From an uncultured Lachnospiraceae bacterium (GTDB taxonomy: Bacteria; Bacillota; Clostridia; Lachnospirales; Lachnospiraceae): DNA of 5,672 nt. Under the pieces are notes generated by a model that searched no databases, was not told the origin of the DNA, and saw only the letters and a program-made list of their open reading frames with translations. Below are positions 1 through 5,595 of this stretch, one piece after another (position 1 is the first letter of the stretch; every line of letters starts with the position of its first letter). The stretch is from NCBI GenBank assembly GCA_902767235.1, contig CACXGR010000017.1, forward strand, positions 1 to 5,672, given 5' to 3'. The translations under genes were made by a program, and so were the position numbers.

Positions 1-558
1 ACCGGAAGGCTGGACCGGGAGACCTCGGGCATTGTGACTTTTGCGCTCAACACGGAGACAGCCGGGATGATCCAGCGGCAGCGGGCCGACGGACGCCTGG
101 TCAAAATATACCTTGCCCTGGCGGAAGGAGACTTTTCCGACGAAGAGGGCGTCGTGGATCTTCCGATCCGAAGGGAGGCGCCCGGCTCCCACAGAATGGT
201 CTGTGCGCCGGACGGAAAAGCGGCCAGGACCTTCTACCGGGTGCTGGCGCGCACGGAGGGACCGGACGGGACGCCGCGAACACTCCTGTCCTGCCGGATC
301 GAACACGGCAGGACCCACCAGATCCGGGTGCACATGGCCCGCATCGGCCATCCGCTGGCGGGGGATCCGCTGTACGGCAAAGCGGCGGGAGACGGCGAAG
401 CCTCCGGGAGTGCTGCGGCGGATGGAAATGGCCGGAGCGAAGGAATGTGCCTTCACGCCTGGAAGCTGACCTTCTACCGGCCTTTTTCCGGGATCAGGAC
501 AGACATAACAGCAAACTTGCCGGATTGGGCGTTCATTTTGCGCGCGGATTTAGTATAA
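1..558 (+). CDS. RluA-family RNA pseudouridine synthase, C-terminal part (5' end outside window)
   Basis: The reading frame is open from base 1, so the gene begins upstream; 185 codons and a TAA stop are visible. Enzymes of this family isomerise specific uridines to pseudouridine in rRNA or tRNA in the cytoplasm. The first visible residues are TGRLDRETSG, the family's catalytic motif; D5 of the fragment is the expected nucleophilic aspartate. The usual HRLD histidine is replaced by glycine. A second family signature, GRTHQIRVHMARIGHPLAGDP, spans about residues 103-123, followed by LYG. A Gly/Ala-rich, low-complexity linker (about 127-144) leads to the usual C-terminal HAWKLTFYRPFSG segment (about 149-161). 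The internal GTG at 34 is not the start, because it would remove the catalytic Asp. An N-terminal S4 domain could lie upstream. The subfamily (RluB/C/D-like or other) and target uridine cannot be assigned. larB begins 40 bp after the stop. Confidence 0.9.
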   Translation, partial: TGRLDRETSGIVTFALNTETAGMIQRQRADGRLVKIYLALAEGDFSDEEGVVDLPIRREAPGSHRMVCAPDGKAARTFYRVLARTEGPDGTPRTLLSCRIEHGRTHQIRVHMARIGHPLAGDPLYGKAAGDGEASGSAAADGNGRSEGMCLHAWKLTFYRPFSGIRTDITANLPDWAFILRADLV

Positions 559-559
559 T
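532..559 (+). promoter_or_regulatory. Candidate sigma-A promoter for larB-larC-sigma
   Basis: A perfect -10 hexamer TATAAT lies at 554-559, overlapping the TAA stop of the upstream synthase gene. The best -35 match at normal spacing is weak: TTCATT at 532-537, with a 16-bp spacer. Transcription would begin near 566 and leave a leader of roughly 30 nt before the larB ATG. The strong -10 supports a promoter here and the poor -35 argues for caution; the genes could also be read through from upstream. Confidence 0.4.
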
Positions 560-598
560 TATTATGTTCGGCACCATGAGTTGAGGACGGATGACGAG

Positions 599-1357
599 AT
601 GGAGACGAGAGAGATACTGGAACTTGTAAAGAGCGGCGTAATGAGCATAGAGGAGGCGGAGGGACACTTTCGCCGGCAGCCCATAGAGGATATGGGATTT
701 GCCAAGCTCGACATGCACCGCCGGATGCGGTCCGGCTTTCCCGAGGTGATCTTCTGCAAGGGCAAACCGGATGAGTTCCTCGTGTCGATCTATGAGCGGA
801 TGGTTCAGGCGGAGGGCAGAGCCTTTGGAACCAGAGCCAGCGAGCACCAGTATGAGCTGGTCCAAAAGGCCGTCCCGGGCATTCAGTATGATCCGGTATC
901 CCGGATCCTGAAGCTGGAGCGTGAACAGGAAGAGAGGACCGGTCTCGTCGCAGTGGTCACAGGGGGGACAGCGGATATCCCGGTGGCAGAGGAAGCGGCG
1001 CAGACGGCGGAATATTTTGGCACGAAGGTGGAGCGCATCTACGACGTCGGTGTGAGCGGCATTCACAGACTGCTCGCGCAGACGCAGAAGCTGCAGGAGG
1101 CGAACTGCATCGTTGCGGTGGCGGGCATGGAAGGCGCGCTGGCCAGCGTGGTGGGCGGACTTGTGAGCAATCCGGTCATTGCGGTGCCCACATCGGTGGG
1201 ATACGGTGCCAATTTCGGAGGCATTTCAGCCATGCTGACCATGATCAATTCCTGTGCAAACGGGATTGCGGTCGTAAACATTGACAACGGCTACGGCGCC
1301 GGCTACATGGCAACGCAGATCAATCGCCTTGCCTGCGGAGGTAAGAAGAGTGAATAA
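599..1357 (+). CDS. larB: LarB, NaAD carboxylase/hydrolase of nickel-pincer cofactor biosynthesis
   Basis: LarB carries out the first step of NPN cofactor synthesis: it carboxylates the pyridinium ring of nicotinic acid adenine dinucleotide and cleaves the phosphoanhydride, giving pyridinium-3,5-biscarboxylate mononucleotide plus AMP. The 252-aa product has the usual family length. An N-terminal helical region (ILELVKSGVMSIEEAE, residues 6-21) leads into a PurE-like C-terminal half (about 115-245) with VTGGTADIPVAEEAA, YDVGVSGIHRLL, VAGMEGALASVVGGL and VNIDNGYGAGYMA. C219 in the INSCANG segment probably matches the catalytic cysteine reported as Cys221 in Lactiplantibacillus LarB; this alignment is from memory. 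I chose ATG 599 because ETREILELVKSG matches the family's N-terminus and GAGGA lies at 583-587, 11 nt upstream. An in-frame TTG at 581 would add six residues but lacks a good ribosome binding site. The stop overlaps the larC start. Confidence 0.93.
   Translation: METREILELVKSGVMSIEEAEGHFRRQPIEDMGFAKLDMHRRMRSGFPEVIFCKGKPDEFLVSIYERMVQAEGRAFGTRASEHQYELVQKAVPGIQYDPVSRILKLEREQEERTGLVAVVTGGTADIPVAEEAAQTAEYFGTKVERIYDVGVSGIHRLLAQTQKLQEANCIVAVAGMEGALASVVGGLVSNPVIAVPTSVGYGANFGGISAMLTMINSCANGIAVVNIDNGYGAGYMATQINRLACGGKKSE
1337..1341 (+). promoter_or_regulatory. Shine-Dalgarno sequence fixing the larC GTG start
   Basis: GGAGG lies inside the end of larB, 8 nt before GTG 1350. It decides the larC start: the same frame stays open upstream within larB, but translation from GTG 1350 gives VNKNDKLLYLECGTGISGDM, where LLYLECGTGISGDM is the typical LarC N-terminus. 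Confidence 0.8.
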
Positions 1358-2660
1358 GAATGATAAGCTCCTTTATTTGGAATGCGGCACAGGGATCAGC
1401 GGCGATATGACGGTGGCGGCGCTTTTGGACCTGGGAGCGGACCGCGAGAAACTCCTGCGCGTCCTGTCGGGCATTCCGGGAAACGGCTTTGAGGCGAAGA
1501 TCAGCCGCGTGAAGAAGTCGGGCATCGACTGCTGTGATTTTGACGTGGTGCTGGATGAAGCGCATGACGGCCATGACCACGATATGGAATATCTGTACGG
1601 GCATGAGCACGGCCATGACCACGACCATCATCATGAGCATGACCATCACCACCATCATCACCACACAGGGATGAAAGAGATCCGGGAGATCATTGACGGA
1701 CTTCAGATGACAGAGGGCGCCAGGGAGCTGGCACTGCGCATCTTCGGCATTCTGGCGGAGGCGGAATCCAAGGCGCACGGCGTGCCCGCGGAGGAAGTGC
1801 ACTTCCACGAGGTCGGGGCACTGGATTCGATCGTGGACATTGTGGCGGCAGCGGTCTGCCTGGACGACCTGGGGATCGACCGGGTGGCGGTGACCGGGGT
1901 CACCGAGGGAAGCGGCACTGTCCGATGCCAGCACGGGATCCTGACGGTCCCGGTGCCGGCGGTGGCAGAGATCGCCGGAGCGCACGGCCTTCCGATGCGG
2001 TTTTCTTCCCGGAAGGGGGAGCTGGTCACGCCGACCGGAGCGGCGATCCTGGCGGCTGTGATGACGCAGGACAGCCTGCCGGAATCCTTTGTGATCGAGA
2101 AGATCGGCATGGGCGCCGGAAAGAGGGCGTATGAGATCCCCAGTATCCTGCGGGCCATGGTCATCAGGCCCCGCGAAGAAGGAAAGCAGGAGACGTCTGC
2201 GGCAGAAGCGCAGGCGGACACGATCTGGAAGCTGGAGTGCGATGTGGACGACAGCACCGGCGAAGAGCTGGGCTATGCACTGGAAAAGCTCTACCGGGAA
2301 GGCGCGCGGGAAGTGCACTACGCTCCGATCTATATGAAGAAGAACCGGCCCGGATGGGAGCTGACCGTCATCAGCGATGACGCGCACCGGGAGAAGATGG
2401 AACAGGTGATGTTCACGGAGACATCGACCACCGGGATACGCAGACAGAAGATGGAGCGCAGTATTTTGACAAGGGAGCACCTGCCCGTGAACACGCGGTA
2501 CGGAGAGATCCCGGTCAAGGTGAACGGGGAAGGACCGCTCAGGAAGATCCATCCGGAATACGAGCAGGTAGCAGAGGCTGCGGCGAGGTGCGGGGCATCG
2601 TTCCGCACCGTGTACGAAGAAGCGGTCGTTCAGTTTTACAGAAATGAAGGTATTTCTTAA
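1350..2660 (+). CDS. larC: LarC, CTP-dependent nickel insertase of the nickel-pincer cofactor, uninterrupted form
   Basis: LarC performs the last step of NPN cofactor synthesis, inserting nickel into pyridinium-3,5-bisthiocarboxylate mononucleotide in a CTP-dependent cyclometallation. The 436-aa product starts at a GTG preceded by GGAGG and overlaps larB by 8 bp, which suggests translational coupling. Visible landmarks are the N-terminal YLECGTGISGDM (9-20), a His/Asp-rich region (72-105, 18 histidines, ending in seven consecutive His), VHFHEVGALDSIVDIVAAA (150-168), LVTPTGAAIL (225-234), and a C-terminal domain from about residue 293 with LECDVDDSTGEELGYAL and YMKKNRPGWELTV. In Lactiplantibacillus plantarum this protein is split into larC1 and larC2 and joined by programmed frameshifting; here one frame runs through both halves. 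The His-rich region probably binds or buffers nickel. The sigma factor gene follows 17 bp after the stop. Confidence 0.95.
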   Translation: MNKNDKLLYLECGTGISGDMTVAALLDLGADREKLLRVLSGIPGNGFEAKISRVKKSGIDCCDFDVVLDEAHDGHDHDMEYLYGHEHGHDHDHHHEHDHHHHHHHTGMKEIREIIDGLQMTEGARELALRIFGILAEAESKAHGVPAEEVHFHEVGALDSIVDIVAAAVCLDDLGIDRVAVTGVTEGSGTVRCQHGILTVPVPAVAEIAGAHGLPMRFSSRKGELVTPTGAAILAAVMTQDSLPESFVIEKIGMGAGKRAYEIPSILRAMVIRPREEGKQETSAAEAQADTIWKLECDVDDSTGEELGYALEKLYREGAREVHYAPIYMKKNRPGWELTVISDDAHREKMEQVMFTETSTTGIRRQKMERSILTREHLPVNTRYGEIPVKVNGEGPLRKIHPEYEQVAEAAARCGASFRTVYEEAVVQFYRNEGIS

Positions 2661-2677
2661 AAGAAAGGCGGGAGACA

Positions 2678-3217
2678 GTGAGAACAGTGATCACAAAGAG
2701 AGAAAAGCCTGATTTCGCACAAGTTTACGAGCAGGAATATTCTTATGTGTATAATTACATATACATGCAGGTCATGCACAGAGAGAATGCGGAGGATCTG
2801 GTCGGTGATGTGTTTATGAAGGCAATGGCACATTACAGCGGCTTTGATCCCCAGAAGGCCTCCGTGCGCACATGGCTCTGCACGATCGCCAGAAATCAGC
2901 TGATCGATTACTTCCGCAAGAACGGACGCAGGAAGACGGAGAACCTGGACGACGCGCCGGAACCCTCCGCCGTGGATGAGTACGATATCCTGAAAAATCC
3001 GATCAACAAGGAAGTCTACCGTCTGATGCAGTATCTGTCTGACGAGGAGAGAGAGCTCCTGAACATGATCTATGTGCAGGAACTGAAAAATCCCCAGATC
3101 GGAGCGATACTGGGGATCAATGCCAAAGCTGTGAGTGAGCGGCACAGACGCCTTCTGGCCAAGCTCAGAAATTATGAGAAAGGGAAAAGCAGCGGAGATT
3201 TCCTGGATTTCTCCTGA
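2678..3217 (+). CDS. Sigma-70 family (ECF-like) RNA polymerase sigma factor
   Basis: The 179-aa product has the two-domain layout of a small alternative sigma factor. Region 2 covers about residues 14-85, with EDLVGDVFMKAMAHYSGFDP (39-58) and the region 2.3/2.4-like VRTWLCTIARNQLIDYFRKN (63-82). An acidic linker (about 88-108) leads to region 4, about 115-168, with LSDEERELLNMIYVQEL and a helix-turn-helix NPQIGAILGINAKAVSERHRRL. It would direct RNA polymerase to a specific promoter set in the cytoplasm. No anti-sigma gene of the usual membrane type follows. GTG 2678 lies 17 bp after larC, with AAAGG at 2664-2668 and GGGAG at 2670-2674 upstream; GTG 2687 is a possible alternative start. The gene is probably co-transcribed with larBC. 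The regulon and the sigma subgroup cannot be told from the sequence. Confidence 0.85.
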   Translation: MRTVITKREKPDFAQVYEQEYSYVYNYIYMQVMHRENAEDLVGDVFMKAMAHYSGFDPQKASVRTWLCTIARNQLIDYFRKNGRRKTENLDDAPEPSAVDEYDILKNPINKEVYRLMQYLSDEERELLNMIYVQELKNPQIGAILGINAKAVSERHRRLLAKLRNYEKGKSSGDFLDFS

Positions 3218-3234
3218 TGCTGTCCCAAGATGCG

Positions 3235-3246
3235 TTCCGGCCGGAA
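3235..3246. repeat. 12-bp perfect palindrome in the convergent gap
   Basis: TTCCGGCCGGAA lies in the 84-bp gap (3218-3301) between the convergent sigma factor and RsbW-like genes. A nearby CGGAA (3251-3255) gives an alternative short stem with TTCCG. There is no T-tract on either strand, so this is not a standard intrinsic terminator. It could help end transcription, bind a dimeric regulator, or be a chance event in GC-rich DNA. I see no other element in this gap. Confidence 0.3.
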
Positions 3247-3301
3247 ACCGCGGAAGGCAGGCACACCGGATCATACAGAGTCAAGAGCGTGATAACGGGG
3301 A

Positions 3302-3754
3302 TCAGACGATCTTCTTGCAGATCGTGAAACGGTTCTCGTTATCTTTGCGTTCATAGGAGAGACCGTCCGCATATTTCTGGACCAGAAAAATACCGAGGCC
3401 GCCAATGGCGCGGCTGTTCGCGTCGGAGGTGATATCCGGAGACTCCTTGAGCAGGGGATTGTAGGGAATCCCTTTGTCTCGGAAGGTCATGCACAGCGTA
3501 TCCTTGGCGTCATTGAGCGACAGTTCGATCGTTGCGTCTCCTTCACCGTCGGGGTAAGCGTAGTGGGCAATATTGATGAAGACCTCTTCGATGAGCATAT
3601 CCAGTTCCAGAAGCGTCCGCATTTTGCAGGAACAGGGCTCCAGAAATTCCCTGACCATGTCCTGGGCGACAGAGAAATTTGTCGGCAGGGCCTTCAGGGT
3701 AAACGAAGAGCTGCTTGCTGCGGCTTGATCCGGTTGCTGTCTGTGATCGGCCAT
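3302..3754 (-). CDS. RsbW/SpoIIAB-like ATP-binding protein (putative anti-sigma factor serine kinase)
   Basis: The 150-aa product fits the HATPase_c_2 group of GHKL ATPases, whose members bind a sigma factor or phosphorylate a STAS-domain antagonist. After a low-complexity N-terminus (about 1-17), the N-box is LDMLIEEVFINIAHYAYP (51-68), with the expected E57/N61 spacing for the general base and Mg2+-binding Asn. The G1-like box is FRDKGIPYNP (D93) and the G2 box is GGLGIFL (118-124), followed by the C-terminal strands DGLSYERKDNENRFTICK. Length matches RsbW/SpoIIAB. The start is ATG 3754-3752 with GAAAGGA 8 nt upstream on the minus strand. No STAS or PP2C phosphatase gene is in the window. 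The convergent small sigma factor is a possible but unproven partner, since RsbW proteins normally act on sigma-B/F-type factors. A stand-alone kinase in another regulatory pathway is an alternative. Confidence 0.85.
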   Translation of the reverse strand: MADHRQQPDQAAASSSSFTLKALPTNFSVAQDMVREFLEPCSCKMRTLLELDMLIEEVFINIAHYAYPDGEGDATIELSLNDAKDTLCMTFRDKGIPYNPLLKESPDITSDANSRAIGGLGIFLVQKYADGLSYERKDNENRFTICKKIV

Positions 3755-3814
3755 AATACGGTTCCTTTCGAGATTTGACAGGAGAGCACTGTTTCAAGTA
3801 TTATTCTACATGTC

Positions 3815-3845
3815 ATTATATTACAGAACAGGCTAAAATTGACAG
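3815..3845 (-). promoter_or_regulatory. Candidate promoter for the RsbW-like gene
   Basis: On the minus strand a perfect TATAAT (plus-strand 3815-3820) lies about 60 bp upstream of the ATG. The best -35 candidate is CTGTCA (plus-strand 3840-3845; four of six consensus bases) with a long 19-bp spacer. The surrounding sequence is AT-rich, as expected for a promoter region. The -10 is convincing and the -35 is only fair. Confidence 0.4.
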
Positions 3846-3908
3846 CAGGTAATGAAAAATATGCTCGAGAAAGGCCAATTTATATGCGCAGACCGCCCGG
3901 ATCCTTCA

Positions 3909-3938
3909 TGGACACCGGCCAAACGCTTCGTATATATT
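3909..3938 (+). promoter_or_regulatory. Candidate sigma-A promoter for the 72-aa protein gene
   Basis: TGGACA (3909-3914, five of six -35 consensus bases) is followed by an AT-rich -10 region. TATATA at 3931-3936 gives a 16-bp spacer, or TATATT at 3933-3938 an 18-bp spacer. Transcription would start around 3943-3946, just before the Shine-Dalgarno sequence, giving a very short leader. This is one of the two best promoter matches in the window. Confidence 0.5.
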
Positions 3939-3964
3939 TATAAATAAGTAAAGGAGGGTGAGAA

Positions 3965-4183
3965 ATGAACTCCGTGAGAAATGATTTGATCGATTTGATT
4001 ATCCGGGCGGACTTCAGTCAGGAGACAGATTTCAAGGATGTCCTGCGAAAGAGACTGTTCGAAAAAAAATCCGAAGTACTGAAGTTCCAGAGACTGTCCG
4101 ACGATGAATTAGATATAGTTTCCGCAGCGGGAGACCCGGTTCTTCTCAGGCAGCAGGAAGAACAGAGCAAGGACCGGCTCTGA
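3965..4183 (+). CDS. Uncharacterised 72-aa charged protein with its own promoter and terminator
   Basis: I do not recognise this family. Expression looks real: AAGGAGG at 3951-3957 lies 7 nt before the ATG, a good promoter lies just upstream, and an intrinsic terminator follows 30 bp after the TGA. The 72-aa product has about 16 acidic and 13 basic residues, no Cys, no signal peptide and no membrane segment. Residues 1-43 look helical and amphipathic (RNDLIDLIIRADF, then DFKDVLRKRLFEKKSEVLKF). Residues 44-57 read LSDDELDIVSAAGD, resembling the end of double-glycine type leader peptides (LSxEELxxVAGG), but AAG replaces GG and the tail (PVLLRQQEEQSKDRL) lacks the Cys/Ser/Thr residues of a typical modified core. 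It may be a small regulator, a protein-binding peptide or a degenerate leader. It is divergent from the RsbW-like gene. Confidence 0.75.
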   Translation: MNSVRNDLIDLIIRADFSQETDFKDVLRKRLFEKKSEVLKFQRLSDDELDIVSAAGDPVLLRQQEEQSKDRL

Positions 4184-4212
4184 TCACAGAGGGGAGACCC
4201 GGATAGAAACAG

Positions 4213-4248
4213 ACCACAACACGGCGCGAGCAGTGAGGTGGTTTTTTT
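4213..4248 (+). terminator. Rho-independent terminator after the 72-aa protein gene
   Basis: The outer stem ACCAC (4213-4217) pairs with GTGGT (4238-4242). After a 2x2 mismatch, CAC (4220-4222) pairs with GTG (4233-4235). After one more mismatch, GC pairs with GC around a GCGA tetraloop (4226-4229). Seven T residues (4242-4248) follow directly; the first T also closes the stem. The layout fits termination of the upstream plus-strand transcript and separates it from the malic enzyme gene. Confidence 0.7.
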
Positions 4249-4262
4249 CTGCATAATTTTCA

Positions 4263-4291
4263 TTGTAATTCGTCCATTGTCATGAAATAAT
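4263..4291 (+). promoter_or_regulatory. Candidate extended -10 promoter for the malic enzyme gene
   Basis: TTGTAA (4263-4268) and AATAAT (4286-4291) are separated by 17 bp, and TGA directly before the -10 makes an extended -10 (TGnAATAAT). The start point would be near 4298, about 35 nt before the ATG. A second, overlapping possibility is TTGTCA (4277-4282) with CAGAAT (4300-4305), also at 17 bp. The position right after a terminator supports a new transcription start here. Confidence 0.5.
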
Positions 4292-4333
4292 TAAGAATGC
4301 AGAATACACACCCGAAAGGAGCAGCAGATCAGG

Positions 4334-5506
4334 ATGGATTACGGGCAGATCTCATTACAGAAACACGCGGAATGGAAAGGGAAGATCGAAGTTACGGCGA
4401 GGGCTGCGGTGGACAGCGCGCAGGCGCTGAGCATTGCATATACGCCCGGTGTCGCAACTCCCTGTCTGGAAATACAGAAGAACCCGGAGAAGAGCTATGA
4501 GCTCACAAGAAGATGGAACACGGTGGCAGTGGTCACAGACGGAACTGCTGTGCTGGGGCTGGGGGACATCGGCCCGGAGGCAGGCATGCCGGTCATGGAA
4601 GGCAAGTGCGTTCTCTTTAAAGCCTTTGGCGATGTGGACGCCATCCCTCTGTGTGTGAGGACGCACGACGTGGATGAGATCGTCCGGACAGTCAGTCTGC
4701 TGGCCGGCTCCTTCGGCGGCATCAACCTGGAGGACATTGCGGCGCCCAGATGCTTTGAGATCGAGAAGAAGCTCAAGGCGTGCTGCGACATTCCGATCTT
4801 CCACGATGACCAGCACGGCACGGCGGTGATCACACTGGCAGGCCTCATGAACGCGCTGAAGGTAGTCGGCAAAAAGATCGAGGATGTGAAGATCGTCACC
4901 TCCGGCGCCGGCGCCGCCGGCATTGCCATCATTAAACTTCTCATGGCCATGGGTCTTAAGAACGTGATCATGACAGACCGCAGGGGCGCGATCTATGAGG
5001 GCAGGGACGGACTCAATCCCGTCAAGGAAGAGATGGCGAAGATCACAAACTTTGCCCGGGAAAAAGGAACGCTGGCGGATGTGATCAAGGGCGCGGACGT
5101 CTTTATCGGCGTATCGGCACCCGGCACCCTTACGCAGGATATGGTGCGCACCATGGCGAAGGACCCGATCATCTTTGCCTGCGCCAACCCCACGCCGGAG
5201 ATCTTCCCGGACGAGGCCAAAGCGGCCGGCGCGGCCGTGGTCTCCACGGGGCGGAGCGATTTCCCCAATCAGGTCAATAACGTGCTCTGCTTCCCCGGGA
5301 TCTTCAGGGGCGCTCTGGATGTGAGGGCGAGCGACATCAACGACGCGATGAAAATAGCATCGGCCAAAGCGCTGGCAGCTCTTGTCTCGGACGAGGAGCT
5401 GTGTGCGGACTATATTTTGCCCAAAGCTTTTGATCCGCGCGTCAAGGACGCCGTCGCCAAAGCGGCGGCACAGGCCGCGATCGACAGTGGAGTAGCGAGA
5501 GTCTGA
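4334..5506 (+). CDS. Malic enzyme (NAD(P)-dependent, oxaloacetate-decarboxylating), short bacterial form
   Basis: It oxidatively decarboxylates L-malate to pyruvate and CO2 with reduction of NAD(P)+, using Mg2+ or Mn2+ in the cytoplasm. The 390-aa product covers the whole short form and lacks the C-terminal phosphotransacetylase-like domain of E. coli MaeB. N-terminal malic domain: SIAYTPGVATPC with Y36 as likely catalytic acid, VVTDGTAVLGLGDIGPEAGMP, and MEGKCVLFK with K91 as likely base. Metal ligands are probably E133/D134 in NLEDIAAP and D159 in FHDDQHGTA. NAD-binding domain: SGAGAAGIAI (190-199), acidic D215 after the second strand, ACANPTPEIFPDE and STGRSDFPNQVNNVLCFPGIFRGALD. D215 is suggestive of NAD, but similar enzymes with an Asp there may use NADP, so cofactor choice is open. 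AAAGGAG (4315-4321) sits 12 nt before the ATG, rather far, and no closer alternative start fits. Confidence 0.95.
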   Translation: MDYGQISLQKHAEWKGKIEVTARAAVDSAQALSIAYTPGVATPCLEIQKNPEKSYELTRRWNTVAVVTDGTAVLGLGDIGPEAGMPVMEGKCVLFKAFGDVDAIPLCVRTHDVDEIVRTVSLLAGSFGGINLEDIAAPRCFEIEKKLKACCDIPIFHDDQHGTAVITLAGLMNALKVVGKKIEDVKIVTSGAGAAGIAIIKLLMAMGLKNVIMTDRRGAIYEGRDGLNPVKEEMAKITNFAREKGTLADVIKGADVFIGVSAPGTLTQDMVRTMAKDPIIFACANPTPEIFPDEAKAAGAAVVSTGRSDFPNQVNNVLCFPGIFRGALDVRASDINDAMKIASAKALAALVSDEELCADYILPKAFDPRVKDAVAKAAAQAAIDSGVARV

Positions 5507-5520
5507 TAAGGAGGCAGGCT

Positions 5521-5537
5521 CTGCATCCGGGATGCGG
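5521..5537. other. Small hairpin after the malic enzyme gene
   Basis: CTGCATC (5521-5527) pairs with GATGCGG (5531-5537), including one T-G pair, around a 3-nt loop. A T-rich stretch (about 5566-5577) follows only some 30 bp later, so it does not form a standard intrinsic terminator. It may be a weak terminator or a processing structure in the 89-bp gap before the next gene. No convincing promoter is seen in this gap. Confidence 0.25.
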
Positions 5538-5595
5538 CAGCTTAGCCCATTCGCAGCTGATGATATTGTTTTGTTGTCCATAAGGAGGTCCGGAT

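Noticed and set aside
581..598. TTG 581 as larB start
   Set aside because: It has no good ribosome binding site; ATG 599 has GAGGA upstream and gives the normal LarB N-terminus.
533..1066. Minus-strand open frame opposite larB
   Set aside because: It lies over well-conserved LarB coding sequence and shows no family features.
1281..1349. Extended larC start within larB
   Set aside because: The added 23 residues are larB codons read in another frame and match no LarC N-terminus; GTG 1350 has GGAGG at the right distance.
1563..1664. CAT/CAC repeat as a tandem DNA repeat or CRISPR-like array
   Set aside because: It is explained by in-frame His/Asp codons of the LarC metal-binding region; the units are irregular and there are no spacers.
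1320..2552. Long minus-strand open frame (410 codons) opposite larC
   Set aside because: The plus strand encodes a clear LarC. The antisense protein is Arg/His/Leu-rich without any family motif and arises from the GC-rich third codon positions and the His codon run of larC.
3235..3255. Convergent-gap palindrome as an intrinsic terminator
   Set aside because: No T-tract follows on either strand and the main palindrome has no loop.
3965..4183. 72-aa protein as a lanthipeptide or other RiPP precursor
   Set aside because: The leader-like motif is imperfect (AAG, not GG), the C-terminal tail has no Cys and only one Ser, and no modification enzyme or transporter is in the window.
5521..5577. Hairpin after malic enzyme as a rho-independent terminator
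   Set aside because: The T-rich stretch is about 30 bp away from the stem and is interrupted by G residues.
4355..5581. Long minus-strand open frame (408 codons) opposite the malic enzyme
   Set aside because: The sense strand encodes a full-length malic enzyme with all catalytic motifs; the antisense product has no recognisable domain and is a shadow of GC-rich codons.
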